In this document: in pieces, positions 52,226 to 60,274 of the stretch | Numbering within the stretch: position 1 is the first letter of the stretch | How the letters are laid out: every line of letters starts with the position of its first letter | NCBI GenBank assembly: GCA_000719105.1 | Contig: JODX01000019.1 | Span: 1-64,000, forward strand | Length of the DNA stretch: 64,000 bases | Origin: Streptomyces sclerotialus | GTDB taxonomy: Bacteria; Actinomycetota; Actinomycetes; Streptomycetales; Streptomycetaceae | Reading direction: 5' to 3' | Made by a program: the position numbers and the translations under genes | Notes under the pieces: model-generated | What the model was told of the DNA's origin: nothing | Database searches by the model: none | Seen by the model: only the letters and a program-made list of their open reading frames with translations

Positions 52226-53038
52226 ATGGCCGTGAAGACCATTTGGTCGATCAACCACACCTGCGGTCACCAGACCGACCGCGACCTGTCCGACCGGGCA
52301 GCCGACCGCCGTGCTGGCTTCGCCGAATGGCTCACCAGGCAGGAGTGCACCACCTGCTGGCGCGCCTCCCAAGAGGGGGACGAGCAGGACAAGGCAGCCT
52401 GGCTCAAGGCCAAGCAGGCCGAGGAGCAGGCCGAGTCCGAAGCCTGGTCGCAGCAGTACCGGATGCCTCCTCTGGAGGGGACCGAGCGGGCCGTCGCCTG
52501 GGGCGTGCGCTGCCGTCACCAGGTCCTGGCCGCCGCCTACACAGCCCTGGTCCTCGAAGGCGCAACCAGCGAGACGGAGTGGGAGGGGATCGAGGAGACC
52601 GCCCGCACCGTCACCCGCGCCGGGTGGTGGATCGACCAGCGCACCTCCGAGCCGGACGACCTCACTGAGCTGCTCCAAGCCGCCACCGAGGCCGACCGGC
52701 CGACCGAGAATCCCCATGTCCCGGTGTCCCGCTGCGGCGGGACACCGGCCCCCCTTCTCACCGCTGACGATCTGACACCCCGGGTCGAGCACCGGCATCT
52801 ATCAGCGATCTCCGGCTCGTTCAGATCCCGGCATTTGCGGGCCCTCTCCCTGACGTCCCACCAACCGGGCCCTCGTTCCGCCGCTCGTCTCCGAGCTGGA
52901 TCACCTGTCCGCCGCTCTGCCCCGACCCACGCGCCCAGGAGGCCAACGTGCCTGCTCCCACGATCATCATCACGTCCGAGTTCAGCGGCAGCGTCGTGGC
53001 AAGGGGGGCCACCGACGATCTTTCCGCCTCACTCCTGA
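52226..53038 (+). CDS. Hypothetical protein with possible zinc-binding N-terminus
   Basis: 270 codons from ATG at 52226 behind AAGGAGAGAGTTCC. The first 50 residues carry a Cys/His set (HTCGHQTD, then QECTTCWRA) that could bind zinc. Helical, Lys/Glu-rich segments follow. The credible part ends near residue 190; beyond it the sequence is Ser/Arg-rich and runs into the next gene. A lost stop or a frameshift near 52800 is therefore possible. Function unknown. Confidence 0.6.
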   Translation: MAVKTIWSINHTCGHQTDRDLSDRAADRRAGFAEWLTRQECTTCWRASQEGDEQDKAAWLKAKQAEEQAESEAWSQQYRMPPLEGTERAVAWGVRCRHQVLAAAYTALVLEGATSETEWEGIEETARTVTRAGWWIDQRTSEPDDLTELLQAATEADRPTENPHVPVSRCGGTPAPLLTADDLTPRVEHRHLSAISGSFRSRHLRALSLTSHQPGPRSAARLRAGSPVRRSAPTHAPRRPTCLLPRSSSRPSSAAASWQGGPPTIFPPHS

Positions 53039-53684
53039 AGCACGCCGGCTTCCAGCAAATCGACGACTGGCACGGCCGACGCCATCGCCTTCCCACCACC
53101 ACTCCAGACGCCGACAAGGTCGCCATCGCCACCCACGCAGCCGAGATGCTCCGCGCCGCCCGCTACAGCGTCGGCCTCCCTCGCTGGACACGGCCCGGAT
53201 AAGCACTCCGGCACACCCCCTCGGGCCCTACACCGCCGGAGCAGAACTCCTTCAGATCACGGACAGGATCAGGTCGGCCGAGAACGGTGCCGACCTCCAG
53301 CGAGCGGTCGACCACCTCCTTCACCCTGAGCACGGTGCTCTGGAGCGCGTACGGGAAGCGCTGGAGGCAGCAGGAGAGCAGATCCACAACCTCGACGACG
53401 AGGCGTACGCGCTCGCCGACCGATTCGGCTTCGCCTCGGAGTTCGTCAGCTCTGCGCAGTCAGAACTCGTCGACCTCGATATCGAGCTTCGCAGTGTCGG
53501 TGACGCACAGCAGGCAGAGACCGAGACGCGGACGCACTCCCCGAAGCTGCCCGACCATCGGGGCGCCGCTCTGGCCACGTCGCCAGCTGCGGCGAAGGCC
53601 AAGGTCTCCCCGGCCCTCGTCGGCGAAGCGGCGCAAAATATCGCGGCCGTACGCCCGCCGAACGCCCCAGGTCCGCGGCGGTGA
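52948..53684 (+). pseudogene. Hypothetical transfer-region gene split by a frameshift near 53170
   Basis: GTG at 52948 starts a good frame (IITSEFSGSVVARGATDDLS, KHAGFQQIDDWHGRRHRLPT, HAAEMLRAARYSV) that runs to a stop at 53202. From about 53170 the coding signal moves to another frame: SLDTARISTPAHPLGPYTAG, LHPEHGALERVREALEAAGE, AYALADRFGFASEFVSSAQS, ending at 53684. Together they make one protein of about 245 residues with a helical C-terminal half. A single indel would restore it. The family is unnamed here. Confidence 0.65.
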
Positions 53685-53729
53685 TTCGGCCCCCATCCGG
53701 CTTGGCCACCCAGACAACCGCCCAGGAGC

Positions 53730-53876
53730 ATTGCGCCCGAGTTCTACCCGAGCATCGGTGACACCGTCGGTGCCGCGGTGCAGCACAACATCCGGCGAGC
53801 CCACGGCCCCAACAAGCCACTGCAGGTCCGTCACTGCCCCACGCTTCCGCCGGCCCGTACTCCGTCCACGGAATGA
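53730..53876 (+). CDS. Possible small ORF with ATT start or lost start
   Basis: 48 codons: APEFYPSIGDTVGAAVQHNI, then RRAHGPNKPLQVRHCPTLPP. The composition is protein-like and CCAGGAGC lies just upstream, but the first in-frame codon after it is ATT. The stop overlaps the next ATG (ATGA), which suggests coupling. It may be real with an unusual start, or have a mutated start. Confidence 0.35.
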   Translation: MAPEFYPSIGDTVGAAVQHNIRRAHGPNKPLQVRHCPTLPPARTPSTE

Positions 53877-54391
53877 TCGCCCGTCTCACCGAGGACGCGA
53901 CGCCCGACGAGGTGGCGGGGATCATCGAGGATGTCAACGGTGCGCTGGTCGGGGCCCGGTCGCAACTGACCGAACTCGTCGCCGCTGCCGCCGACTGGAC
54001 TCGTGCCCGTCTGGCGTTCGACGACCCGCATCACAGCCCCGCCTTCGCAACCTGGACGCGGCTGGCCGCCGCCAACGGCGTGCTCCGGGACATCCAGGAG
54101 CAGTTGGAGATCGCCGAGGACGGGGTCGCCGCGTGCCCCGTCGAGCGCGCCGACCCCCGGCACCATGAGATGGTCAGCGTCCTGCGTGGCCGGGAACTGC
54201 TCGACGACGTCATCGGCACCGGCACGGTCCCCGCACCGGCGTCTGATCGAGGTCCCGAGGTAAACCGGAAGCGTGCCGCTCGTACCTCCTCGCCGCTTGC
54301 CAGCCCCCGACGACCGTCGTCCACGACCAGCACTCCGCCGCCCACTGCGCCGCCCCGTCCGCGGCACGCCCCACCGGTCGCCTCCGGCTGA
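53873..54391 (+). CDS. Hypothetical helical protein
   Basis: 172 residues from ATG at 53873, overlapping the stop of the preceding small ORF. The first 120 residues are helical (PDEVAGIIEDVNGALVGARS, TWTRLAAANGVLRDIQEQLE, EMVSVLRGRELLDDVIGTG). The rest is a Ser/Pro-rich tail. It lies just before the coupling protein gene and may be an accessory of it. No family was recognised. Confidence 0.6.
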   Translation: MIARLTEDATPDEVAGIIEDVNGALVGARSQLTELVAAAADWTRARLAFDDPHHSPAFATWTRLAAANGVLRDIQEQLEIAEDGVAACPVERADPRHHEMVSVLRGRELLDDVIGTGTVPAPASDRGPEVNRKRAARTSSPLASPRRPSSTTSTPPPTAPPRPRHAPPVASG

Positions 54392-54485
54392 AACGTCCCG
54401 CTTGATCCACGAGGAGCGAGCCCGTGAGCTGCACGAGAGCCGAGCACGCCCCGCCCCCGCCCGCTCGCACACCCAAGGAACCGCC

Positions 54486-54926
54486 GTGCCCTCCCCGCGT
54501 ACCAACGCGCCGTCGACCACCACCGGGTCGGACGCGCTCCTCTACCTCCTGTTCGGCGTCCTCGGCGCCGCCATGACCTTCGGCTCACTCGCCTGGCTGA
54601 CCGGCAGCCTCACCAACGTCCTTGTCAGCGGCGGATCGTGGGCTCCGTTCCGCGCCACCGATGCCCTGCTACACCCGGAGGTGCTGTGGCCGGCCCTGAG
54701 CACCACCGCGCTGCTGGTCGGCGCCCGCATCGTCCCCGGCCTGGTCACCATCGCCCTGGCCACCACCGGGGTGGTGCTGTGGATGCGCTGGCGCTCCAGC
54801 TCCAGGACCGGTCTCGCCCGTAAGGCCGACCTGGCGCCGCTGCTGGACAAGGAGATCACCGCGAAGGCGAAGAGCCTGCGGCCGTCCCTCAGCGACCGGG
54901 AGTGTAAAAGAGGTCGCTCCCGCTGA
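54486..54926 (+). CDS. VirD4-like coupling protein, N-terminal membrane fragment (frameshifted)
   Basis: 146 residues from GTG at 54486 (CAAGGAACC upstream). Two membrane helices (ALLYLLFGVLGAAMTFGSLA; then STTALLVGARIVPGLVTIAL and TTGVVLWM) are followed by RKADLAPLLDKEITAKAKSL and LSDRE. The next residues (CKRGRSR, stop) are out of frame. In the +1 frame the sequence continues VKEVAPADRGILLGTLGPGR and joins the ATPase part downstream. One extra base in GAGTGTAAAAGAGG (about 54900-54913) explains the break. Confidence 0.75.
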   Translation: MPSPRTNAPSTTTGSDALLYLLFGVLGAAMTFGSLAWLTGSLTNVLVSGGSWAPFRATDALLHPEVLWPALSTTALLVGARIVPGLVTIALATTGVVLWMRWRSSSRTGLARKADLAPLLDKEITAKAKSLRPSLSDRECKRGRSR

Positions 54927-54990
54927 CCGCGGCATCCTCCTCGGCACCCTCGGACCCGGTCGGGCCGAGGTCCGTGCTTCCTGGGAGGAC

Positions 54991-56274
54991 GTGCTCGTCG
55001 CGATCATGGCCCCGCGAAGCGGGAAGACCTCCGGACTGGCGATCCCCGCGATCCTTTCGGCGCCCGGACCGGTGCTGCTCACCAGCAACAAGGCCGCGAA
55101 CGACGCCTTCACCGCCACGGTGGACGCCCGCGCCGAGGTCGGCACGATCTGGACCCTCGACCCCCAGCAGATCGCTCACCACCCGCGCGAGATGTGGTGG
55201 GACATCCTGGCCGACGCCCGCGACCTGGCCGGGGCGAAACGCTTGGCCGGGCACTTCGTCGCCGCCAGCGTGGACGAGTCGAGCGGCTCCGACTTCTGGT
55301 CCACCGCCGCGAGCAACACCCTCGGCGCCCTGTTCCTGGCCGCCGCCAGCCACCGGCGGCCGATTACCGACGTCCTGTCCTGGCTCGCCACCCCGGCCGA
55401 CCGAACCCCGGTGGACCTGCTCACCGACGCCGGCCACGACGCGGTCGCCGCCCAGCTCCAGGGCACCGTCTCCGGCGCGACCGAAACCCGCGACGGCATC
55501 TATGAGACGGCGCGGCAGTACGCGAGCTGCCTGCTCGACCCGGATGTCGCTGCCTGGGTCACGCCGAACGGGGACCTCCCCGAGTTCAAGCCCTTCGTCT
55601 TCGCCACCTCCCGCGACACCCTGTATCTGCTCAGCAAGGACGGCGGCGGCAGCGCGAGCGCGATCATCGCGGCGGCGGCCGACGCCGTGATGCGCGCGGC
55701 CGTGATCGTCGCCGAGCGCTCTGGCGGCCGGCTCGACCCGCCCGCCCTGTGCGTCCTCGACGAGGCGGCGAACGTTTGCCGCATCAGCGATCTCCCGGAC
55801 CTGTACTCGCATCTAGGCAGTCGGGGCGTCATTCCGATGACGATTCTGCAGTCCTACCGGCAGGGTCAGCGGTGCTGGGGCGAGGCCGGCATGGATGCCC
55901 TGTACTCCGCCGCCACTGTCAAGATCATCGGATCGGGTATCGACGACGCGGACTTCGCTGACCGCCTCAGCAGGCAAGTCGGCGACCACGACGTCCAGAC
56001 CACCTCCGTGTCGACGAGCGAGAGCGGCAAGTCCATCTCGGTGAGCATGCGCACCGAGCGCATCCTGCCGCCCGACGCGATCCGCGCCCTGCCCAAGGGG
56101 AAGGTGCTGCTGCTGGCCACCGGCATCCGGGTAGCCATGCTCAATCTCAAGCCCTGGTACAAGGAGCCCTCCGCCAAGGTGGTCGGGCCGGCCTCCGCCC
56201 GCGCCACGAAGGCGATCACCGAGCGGGCCCTCGCGAAGAGCTTCGGCCCCGACGACTTGTGGCTGTCGGTATGA
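54991..56274 (+). CDS. VirD4/TraG-like type IV coupling protein, ATPase fragment
   Basis: 427 residues if read from GTG at 54991; the true frame extends upstream to about 54900 and belongs with the membrane fragment. Walker A IMAPRSGKTSGLAIPAI lies at the very start, then KAANDAFTATVDARAEVG and DFWSTAASNTLGALFLAAAS. Walker B is ALCVLDEAANVCRI and is followed by GVIPMTILQSYRQG. Coupling proteins deliver the relaxosome to the secretion channel. Without the N-terminal anchor this fragment would be soluble and probably inactive, so the break matters for mobility. Confidence 0.85.
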   Translation: MLVAIMAPRSGKTSGLAIPAILSAPGPVLLTSNKAANDAFTATVDARAEVGTIWTLDPQQIAHHPREMWWDILADARDLAGAKRLAGHFVAASVDESSGSDFWSTAASNTLGALFLAAASHRRPITDVLSWLATPADRTPVDLLTDAGHDAVAAQLQGTVSGATETRDGIYETARQYASCLLDPDVAAWVTPNGDLPEFKPFVFATSRDTLYLLSKDGGGSASAIIAAAADAVMRAAVIVAERSGGRLDPPALCVLDEAANVCRISDLPDLYSHLGSRGVIPMTILQSYRQGQRCWGEAGMDALYSAATVKIIGSGIDDADFADRLSRQVGDHDVQTTSVSTSESGKSISVSMRTERILPPDAIRALPKGKVLLLATGIRVAMLNLKPWYKEPSAKVVGPASARATKAITERALAKSFGPDDLWLSV

Positions 56275-56501
56275 GCACGCCCACGCCGCGTCCCGGGCGG
56301 CTGCCGCGCTCACCGGTCGTGCTGCGCGACGGCCAGTGGTGGCTGGTCGGTAGGGCCGGCTCGATTCCCGCTTCCGATCCCGCGTTCACCGCCGTGTTGG
56401 ACGACTTCGCCCAGGCGATGGCCGCTGCCGACCGGGCGGTTGCCGGCCTTCGCACGCGGCGGAGCGAGTCCTCCGCCTCCAACACGGGAGGCCGACGATG
56501 A
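56271..56501 (+). CDS. Small hypothetical protein
   Basis: 76 residues from ATG at 56271, overlapping the stop of the coupling protein gene by four bases (ATGA). It has VVLRDGQWWLVGRAGSIPAS followed by a helix (VLDDFAQAMAAADRAVAGL). Its own stop overlaps the next start, so it is in a coupled operon. Function unknown. Confidence 0.6.
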   Translation: MSTPTPRPGRLPRSPVVLRDGQWWLVGRAGSIPASDPAFTAVLDDFAQAMAAADRAVAGLRTRRSESSASNTGGRR

Positions 56502-57664
56502 ACCCGCTGCTGAGTGCCGAGCAGGCGGTCCTCGGCTCCGTGCTCCTCGATCCGGACCAGCTCTCGCATCTGGACTGGCTCACGCCGGATCACTTCTCCC
56601 GGCCCGTTCACCGGGCGCTGTTCGCCGCGCTTCGCAAGCTTCGCAACGACGGCCACCCCGCGCTCTCAGCCGAGGGGCCGGTGCCTCTGTCGTGGGTGAC
56701 CGACGCGGTCGACGAGGCCAGCCTCCATGTTCGTGGGCTGGCCGCGGCGTACGCCCACACCCTGATCTCGACCTGTCCGTGTCCTGCGCACGCTCCGGTG
56801 TACGGCCGCATGGTGCTGGAGGGAGCGATCCACCGCACCGTCGCCCAGCACGCGATTCGCCTACACCAGGTGGCTCGCGCCGACGCCCTGCAGGGAGAGG
56901 TCGAAGAAGCACTGCGGTCGGCGGATGTCCTGACCGGGGTACTCACCGATCTCGCACAGCGCTGGGGAACCGACCCCCGTCCGGTCGCGCCCCCCGCTGC
57001 GCCGACCACCGCCCCGGCCGCGCCGCCGGTCAGGGCCGATCTGGTCGCCGAGAACGAGCGCTTCCTTCTGGCCGTCCTCGCCGAGCAGCCGAGGGCCCTG
57101 GATGAGGTCGTGGCCTGGCTGCGGCCGGGGGACTTCGCCGTTCCGGCCCACGGGCAGGTCTACCGGTGCCTCGGCGCGCTGCACCATCGGGGCGAACCCA
57201 TCGACCGGATCACCCTGCTCTGGGAGGCCCAGCGGCGCGGCCTCCTGGCCGACGGCACGTTGTCGGGTGAGCAGCTGACCTCCATCTGCGACGGTGCGGT
57301 CCCCGGCAGCACCGAATGGTTCGCGGAACGGGTGATGCGCTCCTCCCTTACGCGCGCCGCAGCCGCCTCCGCACGTGCCGTCCGGGATCTGGCCGAGGAC
57401 GAAGCCCTGGTTCCCGGTCGGCTGATCAACCACGCCCTGCACGCGCTCGGTCCGCTCGACGAGGTGCGCGCCCGCTGGGCGACCGCGAACGGTAACCCGG
57501 CACCGAAACAGCCAGCCTCCGCTGCGCCGGACGGACCACCTCCGGCTCGGGTGCACGCTGCCCGCGCCCGCAGCACGCCGCACACAACCCCGTCACCCCC
57601 GGCCCGGCCCCGCCTCGTGCCCACGTCGGCCGCTGCCCGGCCGCACTCTCGCGGCCACCACTGA
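56498..57664 (+). CDS. Protein with two DnaB-type helicase N-terminal domains and no helicase domain
   Basis: 388 residues from ATG at 56498, four-base overlap with the previous gene. Domain 1 (about 1-145) starts LLSAEQAVLGSVLLDPDQLS with HFSRPVHRALFAALRKL. Domain 2 (about 185-310) has NERFLLAVLAEQPRALDEVV, DFAVPAHGQVYRCLGALHHR and GEQLTSICDGAVPGS. Both match the all-helical DnaB N-terminal domain that binds primase and loaders. The RecA-like ATPase is absent, and a Pro/Ala-rich tail ends the protein. It may recruit or block host replication factors for the incoming element; this is inference. Confidence 0.8.
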   Translation: MNPLLSAEQAVLGSVLLDPDQLSHLDWLTPDHFSRPVHRALFAALRKLRNDGHPALSAEGPVPLSWVTDAVDEASLHVRGLAAAYAHTLISTCPCPAHAPVYGRMVLEGAIHRTVAQHAIRLHQVARADALQGEVEEALRSADVLTGVLTDLAQRWGTDPRPVAPPAAPTTAPAAPPVRADLVAENERFLLAVLAEQPRALDEVVAWLRPGDFAVPAHGQVYRCLGALHHRGEPIDRITLLWEAQRRGLLADGTLSGEQLTSICDGAVPGSTEWFAERVMRSSLTRAAAASARAVRDLAEDEALVPGRLINHALHALGPLDEVRARWATANGNPAPKQPASAAPDGPPPARVHAARARSTPHTTPSPPARPRLVPTSAAARPHSRGHH

Positions 57665-58051
57665 CGCCGCTCAGGGGTCCAGCCCCTCACCCTTTCTCCT
57701 TCATGGAATTCACCTTGATCGACCCCTCCTCCTCCGATGCCCTGACCTTCCGCGCCACGGCATCGGGGCTTCGACGCCGTGCGCGGCCCCTCCGGGTCAT
57801 CGGAGATACCCACCGCTCACTCGACAGCGCCACCGCCGAAGGCGTCGGACGGGACCCAGGGGCTCGCCGAACCAGCGGCACGGCAATGGGCACATGGCCC
57901 CGCCCGGCGCAGCGGCATCCCTGCTGCCTCCGCTGAGGAGCAGCGACACGGGCACCGCGGGCCGCTGTCCCGGCAAGAGTGGCCTCCTTCCTTGTCAGCG
58001 GTGGCCTCCCGCTCTGGACGGAGTCGACCCCGGCCGAGGAGCAGACCGCGG
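57665..58051. other. Region with no intact gene
   Basis: An ATG at 57703 opens a 77-codon frame (EFTLIDPSSSDALTFRATAS at its start) that soon becomes Arg/Pro-rich; no good ribosome binding site precedes it. It may be part of the decayed gene whose 3' end is visible just downstream. Confidence 0.3.
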
Positions 58052-58290
58052 TGGGGACCGTACGCAGCCGCCATCACCCGATGGGAAAGGCTCACCCGCC
58101 CCGCACCAGCCCCCACCGACGCGGCCGGGCGGCTCCGCGCCGGCTTCGTCGAGCGGATGCAGGGCCTGGACACCGGCTGGGTCACCGCCACCCCGGGGCT
58201 CAGACGACCGGCGCACCTCACCGCGCTCGGCAACAGCGCCGTCCCCCAACAGGCGACGCGCGCTTTGCAGTTGCTGGCACCCACTTCCTG
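58052..58290 (+). pseudogene. C-terminal remnant of a DNA cytosine-5 methyltransferase-like gene
   Basis: WGPYAAAITRWERLTRPAPA, RLRAGFVERMQGLDTGWVTA and LTALGNSAVPQQATRALQLL match the C-terminal end of phage/element-type Dcm methyltransferases, including the GNxVxPxxA motif. No catalytic PC motif, AdoMet motif or start is found upstream. The frame then runs on past the normal end. Confidence 0.6.
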
Positions 58291-58410
58291 CGCTGCCCTC
58301 GTTGCACAGGCGGGTAGCGCCCCACTACCGGGTTTTCCCAGCCGGACCAAACCGCGGTTTCTCCGGATCCTCTCGGGCATGTCGCCGTCTCACAGATGGA
58401 GCACGCTTCC

Positions 58411-59016
58411 ATGTCCGACACCAGCCCGACCACCCCCGTCCCCGAGCCGTTCCGCGTATCCGACGGGGACCTCGACGACCTCGCCAGCACCCTCGCCAAG
58501 ACCATGGCCGAGGTCAGGCAGCACGGCGTCATCCTCGACCGCCTCGGCTCCGAATCCGATCCCGCACCCGCTGCCGACCAGCAGGCGGACGGCGCTTCGG
58601 CAGCCGGGGCGGCCGACCCCAAGCAGACCGACGGCCCCGCCTCGGTGTTCATCCTCGCCCTGGGCGGCGAAGAGTACGCAGTCGAACTCGCCGCCCTCAG
58701 TGACTGGGTGAACTACCTCTTCCTCCCGGTCTACGGCCGGGAGATCAGCACGACTCGTCCGTGGTGCGCGCAGTGGTACGAGCACCCGGAGGCCGTCGCC
58801 CGACTCCACGCGCTCTGGCTCGCGTGGCAGCAGTTCACCGATATAGAGGCCGGCCTGTCCGGTCCGTCAACCTGGCACCGCGATCACCTGGACCATGCGC
58901 TGGTGCACCTGCGTGCTCCCGACGGGCCCTTCGCGGCGTGTACGACGAGCGCGAACCGCCCCAACCACCGCGTGCTGGCCACTCCGGCACCCGAGCACTC
59001 GGGGGTGGCGGCGTGA
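58411..59016 (+). CDS. DUF4913-domain protein
   Basis: 201 residues from ATG at 58411 (GGAGC nine bases upstream; ATG at 58396 possible). An acidic disordered N-terminal 90 residues leads to the DUF4913 domain: YLFLPVYGREISTTRPWC, WYEHPEAVARLHALWLAWQQ, WHRDHLDHALVHLRAPDGPF. The family is common in Streptomyces transfer regions and of unknown function. The GTGA overlap with the next gene indicates coupling. Confidence 0.8.
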   Translation: MSDTSPTTPVPEPFRVSDGDLDDLASTLAKTMAEVRQHGVILDRLGSESDPAPAADQQADGASAAGAADPKQTDGPASVFILALGGEEYAVELAALSDWVNYLFLPVYGREISTTRPWCAQWYEHPEAVARLHALWLAWQQFTDIEAGLSGPSTWHRDHLDHALVHLRAPDGPFAACTTSANRPNHRVLATPAPEHSGVAA

Positions 59017-59804
59017 ACGACGGTCTCGATCTCCCCTTCGATTTCGACCTCGCCGAACTCGCGCCCGCCGATGACGCCTCCGCGGAGGCGGTGGAGAGGT
59101 TCTGGTCCGGTGACCTGACGGCGCTGTCCCATCACCACACCACGTCCAACGACTCCCACAGCTTCGTCGTCGCCCATGACCGGTCGGCCACGTGGGGGAT
59201 ACCCGGCGCACCGCAAGTGGTTGCCATCGCGGTCGCGCGGGATCTCAGCCGGCTCACGTTCACTCTGGAGACGAGCTACCACGCCACGGTGCCCTTTGCC
59301 CAGAACTGGCTGGTCGAACGCGGCTGCCCGCCCGAGCGGATCGCTCTGGCCGACGGAGACCACGTGAGGCCCGCCGACGACCTCACCCTCCAGGTCGAAC
59401 AGCAGATCCGGGAGTCGGGCACGCGGTACGAGGTCCTCGGCACCCACACCTCGGACTTTGACCCGTACGAGACGTGGACGCTGGTCCGTGACTCCAGTGC
59501 CGCCCAGGCACCGATTCGTGTCTTCCACGAAGAGTGGGACTACGACGCCGGCACGTACACGATGCGCGAGGGCGCCTTCGCCGATGTGGGTGCCGCCCGC
59601 TCCTGGCTGGACGACCGCAGCGGCCCGCTACCGGAACCGCCGGAGTACAGCGATCACAACGGCGCCGTCGTCCGGGCCCGCATCGCCCGTATCGCCCTCG
59701 CCCGGTCGGCCAGCGCGTCCACGACGCCGAAGGCCGGCCTCGACGCCACCCGCACGGCCCCGGCGGGGCCGGACCAGCGTCCGGTGCAGGCGAGGCTGCT
59801 GTGA
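59013..59804 (+). CDS. Hypothetical transfer-region protein
   Basis: 263 residues from GTG at 59013 in a GTGA overlap. An alpha/beta part (VVAIAVARDLSRLTFTLETS, QNWLVERGCPPERIALADGD) is followed by TRYEVLGTHTSDFDPYETWT and VFHEEWDYDAGTYTMREGAF, and a basic tail. It has no recognised family. It is coupled to DUF4913 upstream and the RelE-like gene downstream. Confidence 0.65.
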   Translation: MNDGLDLPFDFDLAELAPADDASAEAVERFWSGDLTALSHHHTTSNDSHSFVVAHDRSATWGIPGAPQVVAIAVARDLSRLTFTLETSYHATVPFAQNWLVERGCPPERIALADGDHVRPADDLTLQVEQQIRESGTRYEVLGTHTSDFDPYETWTLVRDSSAAQAPIRVFHEEWDYDAGTYTMREGAFADVGAARSWLDDRSGPLPEPPEYSDHNGAVVRARIARIALARSASASTTPKAGLDATRTAPAGPDQRPVQARLL

Positions 59805-60274
59805 GCCGCGCCCGCTTCGCTTTCGCCGCGCACCCCGACGCCATCGCGGACCTGCGTGAACTTCCTGACGGCGTTCGCGACTTGGCGTTGCTGGAACTGC
59901 AGAACCTGGTCCACGGAAGTAACGACTGCCTGCCGTTGAAAGGCCGCCTCGCCGGCTTCCACAAGGTCTACGTCGACCCCTCCGTCGCCTACCGGATGGT
60001 CATCCAGTTCCGCCCCGCTTCACCGACCTCGACCCACAAGCACGAGATCTACCTCGTCGCCGCCGGAAGTCGGCAGGACTACGCGGTCTACCGCTCGGCC
60101 CACCTGCGCACCGGCCCCCAGCAAGACATCGAGACCGGCTCCGCCACCCAGGCTCGCGTACGCGCCGCCCAGTCTCGGACGTCGCTCACCGTCGACCGGC
60201 CGACGGCGGGTCCGGCAACTCCGCCAGCAGCCCTGGCCCCGGCCGCTGCGCCCCGAAAGGTTCCCCAGCGATGA
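59801..60274 (+). CDS. RelE/ParE-like protein with C-terminal extension
   Basis: 157 residues from GTG at 59801, four-base overlap with the previous gene. The first 105 residues have a RelE-superfamily layout: HPDAIADLRELPDGVRDLAL, PLKGRLAGFHKVYVDPSVAY, RMVIQFRP and EIYLVAAGSRQDYAVYRSAH. These toxins cleave mRNA on the ribosome or poison gyrase. A Pro/Ala tail of about 50 residues is added. No antitoxin-like gene adjoins it, and the gene lies in a coupled operon, so it may not act as a toxin. Confidence 0.6.
   Translation: MSRARFAFAAHPDAIADLRELPDGVRDLALLELQNLVHGSNDCLPLKGRLAGFHKVYVDPSVAYRMVIQFRPASPTSTHKHEIYLVAAGSRQDYAVYRSAHLRTGPQQDIETGSATQARVRAAQSRTSLTVDRPTAGPATPPAALAPAAAPRKVPQR

Noticed and set aside
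54890..54920. Programmed frameshift in the coupling protein
   Set aside because: A +1 shift would be needed and no known +1 signal is present; an indel mutation or sequencing error is simpler.
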